A stretch of DNA of 9,511 bases from an uncultured Verrucomicrobiota bacterium (GTDB lineage Bacteria; Verrucomicrobiota; Kiritimatiellia; RFP12; UBA1067), in NCBI GenBank assembly GCA_945947925.1, contig CAMEZU010000050.1, forward strand, positions 1 through 9,511, in the 5' to 3' direction. A program made the position numbers and the translations under genes. Below are positions 6,033 to 9,511 of this stretch, one piece after another (the first letter of the stretch is position 1; every line of letters starts with the position of its first letter). The notes beneath the pieces were generated by a model. That model saw only the letters and a list, made by a program, of their open reading frames with translations. It searched no databases and had not been told where the DNA came from.

Positions 6033-7229
6033 GTGAAAATTTCAGAAGAGCTGGAGATTGCGCCCGGTGAGATCTGGGCGGTCACGGGACCCGATGCGGA
6101 AATGCGGACCGCGTGGTGCGCGCGGCTGGCGCGGCGCGAGGACCTCGAAGACGTGACGGCGCTGCTGAGTTTCGCGCAGCACGCGGGCGAGGCGCAGCGG
6201 ACGGGATGGCCCCAGGCCCGCTATTACGAGGACGAGGGCAAGACGGTCGCGGACTTCCTTTCGTATGACGATGTCTGGGAGATCAATCCCTTCGAAGTCG
6301 GCGCGAAGCGTCCCGAGACGCGCAAGGCGTTTCGGGCGCGGCAGGAGCGAATCCTCCGTCTTCTCGACCTCCGCAAGCTGTGGGACCGCCTGGTGATTGC
6401 GCTCTCGAACGGCGAGACGCGGCGCGTTCTCCTGGCTCGGGCGCTGGCGAAGGGGCCGAGGCTGCTCGTCTTGGACGATCCGGCGGCGGGGATGGACGTG
6501 AAGCAGCGGGAGAAGCTGAAGGACGTCGTGACGGCCCTGGCGGCGCGCGGGATGTCCGTCATCATGGCTTGCCGCCATGCGGACGAACTGCCGAAGGGCG
6601 TGGTGAAAGGACTGGAGGTCGACCGGCGCGGTGCGGTCCGCGAGGTGGCGGCGAAGCCGTGCGCGACGAAAACGGACGGGAAGGCGGCGGCGAGAAAGCG
6701 GTCCGTACCGAAGACGGACGCGACGCGTCCGCCCGTGGTGGAGATCCGTCACCTCGATCTCGCCTACGGCGGCCGCACGCTGTTCAGGGATTTCTCGTGG
6801 ACGGTCCGCCAGGGCGAGCGTTGGATCCTGCGCGGCGAGAACGGGAGCGGCAAGACGACGCTGATGGCGCTCGTGACCGGGGACAGTCCCCTAGCGTATG
6901 CGGCGGACGTCAGGGTCTTCGGGATTCCGCGCGAAGTGGGCGTCCAGCTCTCGGAGATCCGCCGGCGGATCGGCATGGTGAGTCCGGAGATGCAGGCGTA
7001 TCTCGGGAAGGGACCGGAGGAGCTGATCGAGGAGGCTGTGGCGGGCGATCCCGAACTGCTCATCCTCGACGAGCCGTTCATGAACCTCGACGAGCGCGAG
7101 GCGAAGCGGGCGTCGCGCCGGATCGGCGCGTATCTGAAGGCGCATCCGCAGACGACGGCAATCCTCATCTGTCACCGCAACGACGAGGCGCCGCGGTGCT
7201 TCGACCGGGAGATGGAGCTCCATGGATAA
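6033..7229 (+). CDS. ModF-like tandem ABC ATPase with complementary loss of motifs
   Basis: 398 aa, GTG start. The product has two ABC nucleotide-binding halves in one chain and no membrane segment, like the cytosolic ModF/PhrA group (E. coli ModF is about 490 aa). First half: the Walker A position reads GPDAEMRT (19-26), lacking the glycines and the Lys. The signature LSNGE (124-128) is intact, and Walker B is LLVLDDP (144-150) with Asp in place of the catalytic Glu. A Lys/Arg-rich linker runs about 205-233. Second half: Walker A GENGSGKTT (268-276) is perfect, VTGDSPLAYAADVRVFG matches ModF's VTGDxPxxYxxDxxxFG, and Walker B LLILDEP (342-348) and the H-loop H381 are intact. From VSPEMQAYL (316-324) the chain runs almost straight into Walker B, so most of the helical subdomain and the second signature are missing. 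In a head-to-tail arrangement only one composite ATP site (second Walker A/B with first signature) would remain. Role unknown; ModF itself is poorly understood and no molybdate genes are near. Confidence 0.85.
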   Translation: MKISEELEIAPGEIWAVTGPDAEMRTAWCARLARREDLEDVTALLSFAQHAGEAQRTGWPQARYYEDEGKTVADFLSYDDVWEINPFEVGAKRPETRKAFRARQERILRLLDLRKLWDRLVIALSNGETRRVLLARALAKGPRLLVLDDPAAGMDVKQREKLKDVVTALAARGMSVIMACRHADELPKGVVKGLEVDRRGAVREVAAKPCATKTDGKAAARKRSVPKTDATRPPVVEIRHLDLAYGGRTLFRDFSWTVRQGERWILRGENGSGKTTLMALVTGDSPLAYAADVRVFGIPREVGVQLSEIRRRIGMVSPEMQAYLGKGPEELIEEAVAGDPELLILDEPFMNLDEREAKRASRRIGAYLKAHPQTTAILICHRNDEAPRCFDREMELHG

Positions 7230-7274
7230 CCTCATGACCGTCGCGACGCCATACGGGTCGGACGTCGACCGGTG

Positions 7275-7288
7275 ATTGCCTTTGCAAT
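7275..7288. promoter_or_regulatory. Short inverted repeat upstream of the GntR/LacI-type regulator
   Basis: ATTGC (7275-7279) and GCAAT (7284-7288) are exact complements around a CTTT spacer, 34 bases before the regulator's ATG, in the only AT-rich part of this 92-base gap. It could be an operator for autoregulation. The arms are only five bases, so chance is a real alternative. No convincing -10 of the TGTGSTATAAT type is present here. Confidence 0.25.
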
Positions 7289-7321
7289 GAGTGTACGCTA
7301 ACCCCTACAGGAAACTCCCCA

Positions 7322-8452
7322 ATGATCGAGTCGGCAGAGTCAGGCGAACAGAAGACGGGCAAATCACGGAAGATCGAACGAATCCTGGCCGAGGAGATTC
7401 TCTCGGGTCACTTCGCCGCCCACGACCGCTTCCCGAGCGAACGGCAGCTGATGCGGCGGTTCGGCGTGGCGCGCCAGACGGTGCACCAGGTCGTCGAGAA
7501 ACTGCGGCAGCGGGGACTCGTCTGCGCGCAGCAGGGGCGCGGCACCTATGTTTCCCGCTGTGGGAAGGAAGCCCGTCCCGAAGTGAAGACGGCGGCGCGG
7601 AAGAAGGTCGGCGTGATCGTGTCCGGCAGTCACTTCTCGGAGATCTTTCCGCGCATCTGCAAGGAAATGCGCCTGCAGGCGGCCCTGGAGAACATCGAGC
7701 TGATTGTCGGCGACGCGTCCGACGTCAATGTCGTGACAATCGGCAATCGGACGCTCGAGCTGGTGCGGGAAATGATCAAGGCGGGCATCGCCGGACTGAT
7801 TCTCCAGCCGCTCGAGTACGGCGCCGACTGTCGGGAGAAGAACAGCGAGCTGCTGGCGATGATCAGGGAGGCGCAAGTGCCGCTGGTGCTCCTGGACTGC
7901 GACATCTGGCCGCCTGTCGAGAATCCGTACCATGACATCGTCGGCATCGGGAACTTCAGCGCGGGCTCGATCCTCGCGAGTCATCTCAAGTCGCGCGGAG
8001 TGAAGGACATTCGGTTCCTGATCCACGACTGCCTGTCGGAAAGCATTCGCGAGCGGGTGGCCGGATTTCGCCAGTATGCGTCGGGCGGGAGGTTCGATGT
8101 CGTCCAGGCGGATCCCGCAGACGTGGAGGCCGTGCGCGAGATCATGGAAGACAGCCGGGGGATTGACGCCATCGTCTGTCAGAACGACACGGCGGCCGCG
8201 AAGCTGATCGCCTCGCTGACGGCCCTCGGGCTGCGCGTCCCCGAGGACGTCCGGGTTGCGGGATTCGACGACGTGGCCATCGCCTCGCGCCTCAAGCCGT
8301 CGCTGACGACCATGCGCCAGCCGTGCAAGGGCATCGCCGTGCAGGCGATTCGTTCGGTGGTGCGGCGCATCGAGAATCCGATGGCCCAGCAGATGCACTG
8401 TCGGCTTGCGGCCAAGCTCGTCGTTCGCGAGTCGACGCGGGCTGTGCTATAA
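7322..8452 (+). CDS. GntR-HTH / LacI-type ligand-binding transcriptional regulator
   Basis: 376 aa. Residues about 15-80 are a GntR-type winged helix (ILAEEILSGHFAAHDRFPSE, then FGVARQTVHQVVEKLRQRGL, then GRGTYVS). Residues about 94-376 are a periplasmic-binding-protein-like sensor of the LacI/GalR type: KKVGVIVSGSHFSEIF, AGIAGLILQPLEY, VPLVLLDCDI, then CQNDTAAAKLIASLTALGLR, VPEDVRVAGFDDVAI and SLTTMRQPCKGI. This pairing is the AraR-like architecture; such repressors usually answer to a sugar and act on carbohydrate-use genes. No sugar-metabolism gene is adjacent on the downstream side in this window, so target and ligand are open. The ATG is supported by AGGAAA starting at 7309, making this the gene with the clearest ordinary leader and Shine-Dalgarno. 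Its TAA stop lies inside the next gene's TATAAT. Confidence 0.9.
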   Translation: MIESAESGEQKTGKSRKIERILAEEILSGHFAAHDRFPSERQLMRRFGVARQTVHQVVEKLRQRGLVCAQQGRGTYVSRCGKEARPEVKTAARKKVGVIVSGSHFSEIFPRICKEMRLQAALENIELIVGDASDVNVVTIGNRTLELVREMIKAGIAGLILQPLEYGADCREKNSELLAMIREAQVPLVLLDCDIWPPVENPYHDIVGIGNFSAGSILASHLKSRGVKDIRFLIHDCLSESIRERVAGFRQYASGGRFDVVQADPADVEAVREIMEDSRGIDAIVCQNDTAAAKLIASLTALGLRVPEDVRVAGFDDVAIASRLKPSLTTMRQPCKGIAVQAIRSVVRRIENPMAQQMHCRLAAKLVVRESTRAVL

Positions 8453-8460
8453 TAGGCGGG
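8443..8460 (+). promoter_or_regulatory. TGTGCTATAAT promoter of the U32 gene, overlapping the regulator's stop
   Basis: TGTGCTATAATA with TATAAT at 8448-8453 and seven bases before the ATG at 8461. The TAA stop of the upstream regulator (8450-8452) is part of the -10 hexamer, so the last codons of that gene (Ala-Val-Leu-stop) are constrained by promoter sequence. Predicted leaderless start. Confidence 0.72.
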
Positions 8461-9511
8461 ATGAAGAAACCTGAGATCCTGGCCCCTGCGGGGGATTTCG
8501 TCTGCCTGCAGGCGGCGATCGACGCGGGCGCCGACGCCGTCTACTTCGGCCTCGGCACCTTCAACATGCGCGCCCGGAGCGGCGTCAACTTCACGGTCGA
8601 CGACCTCCCGGAGATCGCGCGGCGCTGCGGCGGGAAGGTGAAGCGCTACCTCACGCTCAACGCGATCATGTTCGAGAACGAGGCCGAATCCGTCGAGGCG
8701 ATGATCGTCGCGGCAAAGCCGTATGTGGACGCCTTCATCGTCTCGGACTGGGGCGTCATTTCGCTTTGCCGCAAGCACGGGGCGGTCGTCCACGTCTCGA
8801 CCCAGATGTCCACCTCAAATTCGCTCGCCGTCTCGTTCCTCGCCTCCCAGGGCGCGGAGCGCGTCGTTCTCGCCCGCGAATGCACGCTCGCGGAAGTCGC
8901 GGAGATCGTCCGCAAGACGGGCGTCGAGATCGAGTGCTTCGTCCACGGCGCGCAGTGCGTCGCGGAGTCGGGGCGGTGCCTCATGAGCCACGAGGCGTTC
9001 GGCAAGAGCGCCTGCCGCGGCGAGTGCCACCAGCCGTGCCGGCGGCGGTTCAAGGTGCAGGCCGTGGACCTCTACGAGGACGCGGAGGGGAATCCGGTCC
9101 ACGAGTCGGAGACCGCCTTCATCGTCGAACCGCATACCGTCCTGAGCGCGAAGGACCTCTGCTCGCTCGGCTTCGTCGACAAGCTGATGGAAGCGGGCAT
9201 CGCGAGCTTCAAGATCGAGGGACGCGCCCGCAACGCGAACTACGTGAAGACGTGCGTGACGGCCTACCGCCGCGCGGTCGATGCCGTCGCGGACGGCACC
9301 TCCTCGCCCGAGCTCGTCGAGGAGTTGACGCGCCAGGTGAAGACCGTCTTCCACCGCGAGTTCGCGAAGGGGATGTTCTACGGACGCCCGGGGGTCGACC
9401 AGCTGACGGACACCGAGGACTCGCTCGCGACGACGGTGAAGCGCCATGTCGGCATTGTCATCGACTACTTCATCAAGGCGGGCATCGCTCAGGTGAAGAT
9501 CCAGGACCACG
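8461..9511 (+). CDS. Peptidase U32 family protein, partial (3' end outside window)
   Basis: 350 codons are present without a stop, so the gene runs off the right edge. The start MKKPEILAPAGDFVCLQAAI, then GADAVYFGLGTFNMRAR, is typical of U32 proteins. The family signature is present as ECFVHGAQCVAESGRCLMS (158-176), and FKIEGRARNANYVK (250-263) is also diagnostic. Although named as peptidases, studied members (RlhA, TrhP/YegQ, UbiU/V) are Fe-S proteins needed for hydroxylation of rRNA, tRNA uridine or quinone precursors. Candidate cluster cysteines are C166, C173, C189 or C193, and C234. The beginning of a further C-terminal domain (from about 328) suggests a total length of 400-450, like TrhP, but I would not name it beyond family level. 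It is transcribed from its own promoter, so it need not be part of the upstream regulator's unit. Confidence 0.92.
   Translation, partial: MKKPEILAPAGDFVCLQAAIDAGADAVYFGLGTFNMRARSGVNFTVDDLPEIARRCGGKVKRYLTLNAIMFENEAESVEAMIVAAKPYVDAFIVSDWGVISLCRKHGAVVHVSTQMSTSNSLAVSFLASQGAERVVLARECTLAEVAEIVRKTGVEIECFVHGAQCVAESGRCLMSHEAFGKSACRGECHQPCRRRFKVQAVDLYEDAEGNPVHESETAFIVEPHTVLSAKDLCSLGFVDKLMEAGIASFKIEGRARNANYVKTCVTAYRRAVDAVADGTSSPELVEELTRQVKTVFHREFAKGMFYGRPGVDQLTDTEDSLATTVKRHVGIVIDYFIKAGIAQVKIQDH

Noticed and set aside
6033..7229. Molybdate transport assignment for the ABC protein on the basis of ModF similarity
   Set aside because: There is no permease, binding protein or ModE-type regulator nearby, and the protein is cytosolic with one dead ATP site, so similarity does not establish a molybdate role.
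7222..7275. 17-codon ORF starting at ATG 7222 that overlaps the end of the ABC ATPase gene
   Set aside because: Too short to support, with no recognisable motif or ribosome binding site. Its moderate GC3 bias could simply reflect the high-GC background.
2217..7319. AGGAAACTCCC occurring at both 2217-2227 and 7309-7319, upstream of two genes
   Set aside because: An 11-base match between two sites is expected several times by chance in a 9.5 kb sequence, and the two copies sit in different positions relative to promoter and start codon.
267..8793. Long open frames on the minus strand and in alternative plus frames (for example 4253-5473 minus, 3309-4301 minus, 1057-2217 plus)
   Set aside because: They lie opposite or inside clearly identified genes, are rich in Arg, Ala, Pro and Ser as expected from high-GC shadow frames, and show no family motif. 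Only the 2131-2217 tail of one of them has independent coding character.

Overview
The window is 9.5 kb of gene-dense, GC-rich bacterial chromosome. It holds nine complete genes and two partial ones, all on the + strand, and has no gene-free stretch over 300 bases. No gene is a safe taxonomic marker. High GC3, AT-rich intergenic promoters, Gfo/Idh/MocA and GntR-LacI-type genes and the promoter style are compatible with the PVC group (for example Verrucomicrobiota/Kiritimatiellota), but that is a weak inference. I see no mobile element, tRNA, rRNA or CRISPR.

Layout. 3-173: C-terminus of a Gfo/Idh/MocA-type oxidoreductase. 174-314: regulatory gap with a perfect 11-bp inverted repeat next to a -10 element. 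315-1001: Crp/Fnr-type regulator. 1040-2134: lipoprotein, whose coding signal appears to run on in another frame to 2217. 2249-5964: a tight operon of ruvC, a hemolysin III/PAQR membrane protein, a fused FolK-histidine phosphatase, an EamA/DMT exporter and thiamine pyrophosphokinase, each gene overlapping the next by 4 to 19 bases. 6033-7229: ModF-like tandem ABC ATPase. 7322-8452: GntR-HTH/LacI-type-sensor regulator. 8461 to the edge: U32-family protein.

Three things stand out. First, four transcription units start with nearly the same element, TGTG(C/G)TATAATA, ending so close to the start codon (6-8 bases after TATAAT) that the mRNAs should be leaderless or nearly so; a fifth, weaker version lies upstream of the Crp gene. 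Second, the ABC protein has lost complementary parts of its two halves (Walker A in the first, the whole signature region in the second), leaving one intact composite ATP site. Third, HPPK (FolK) is fused to a histidine-phosphatase domain with its main catalytic motifs intact, in the same operon as a second vitamin pyrophosphokinase.

The ruvC operon mixes DNA repair, a membrane protein, folate and thiamine cofactor enzymes and a transporter, so it looks like a housekeeping cluster rather than a single pathway. The regulators at 315 and 7322 may each act on neighbouring promoters, but their ligands and targets cannot be read from the sequence.
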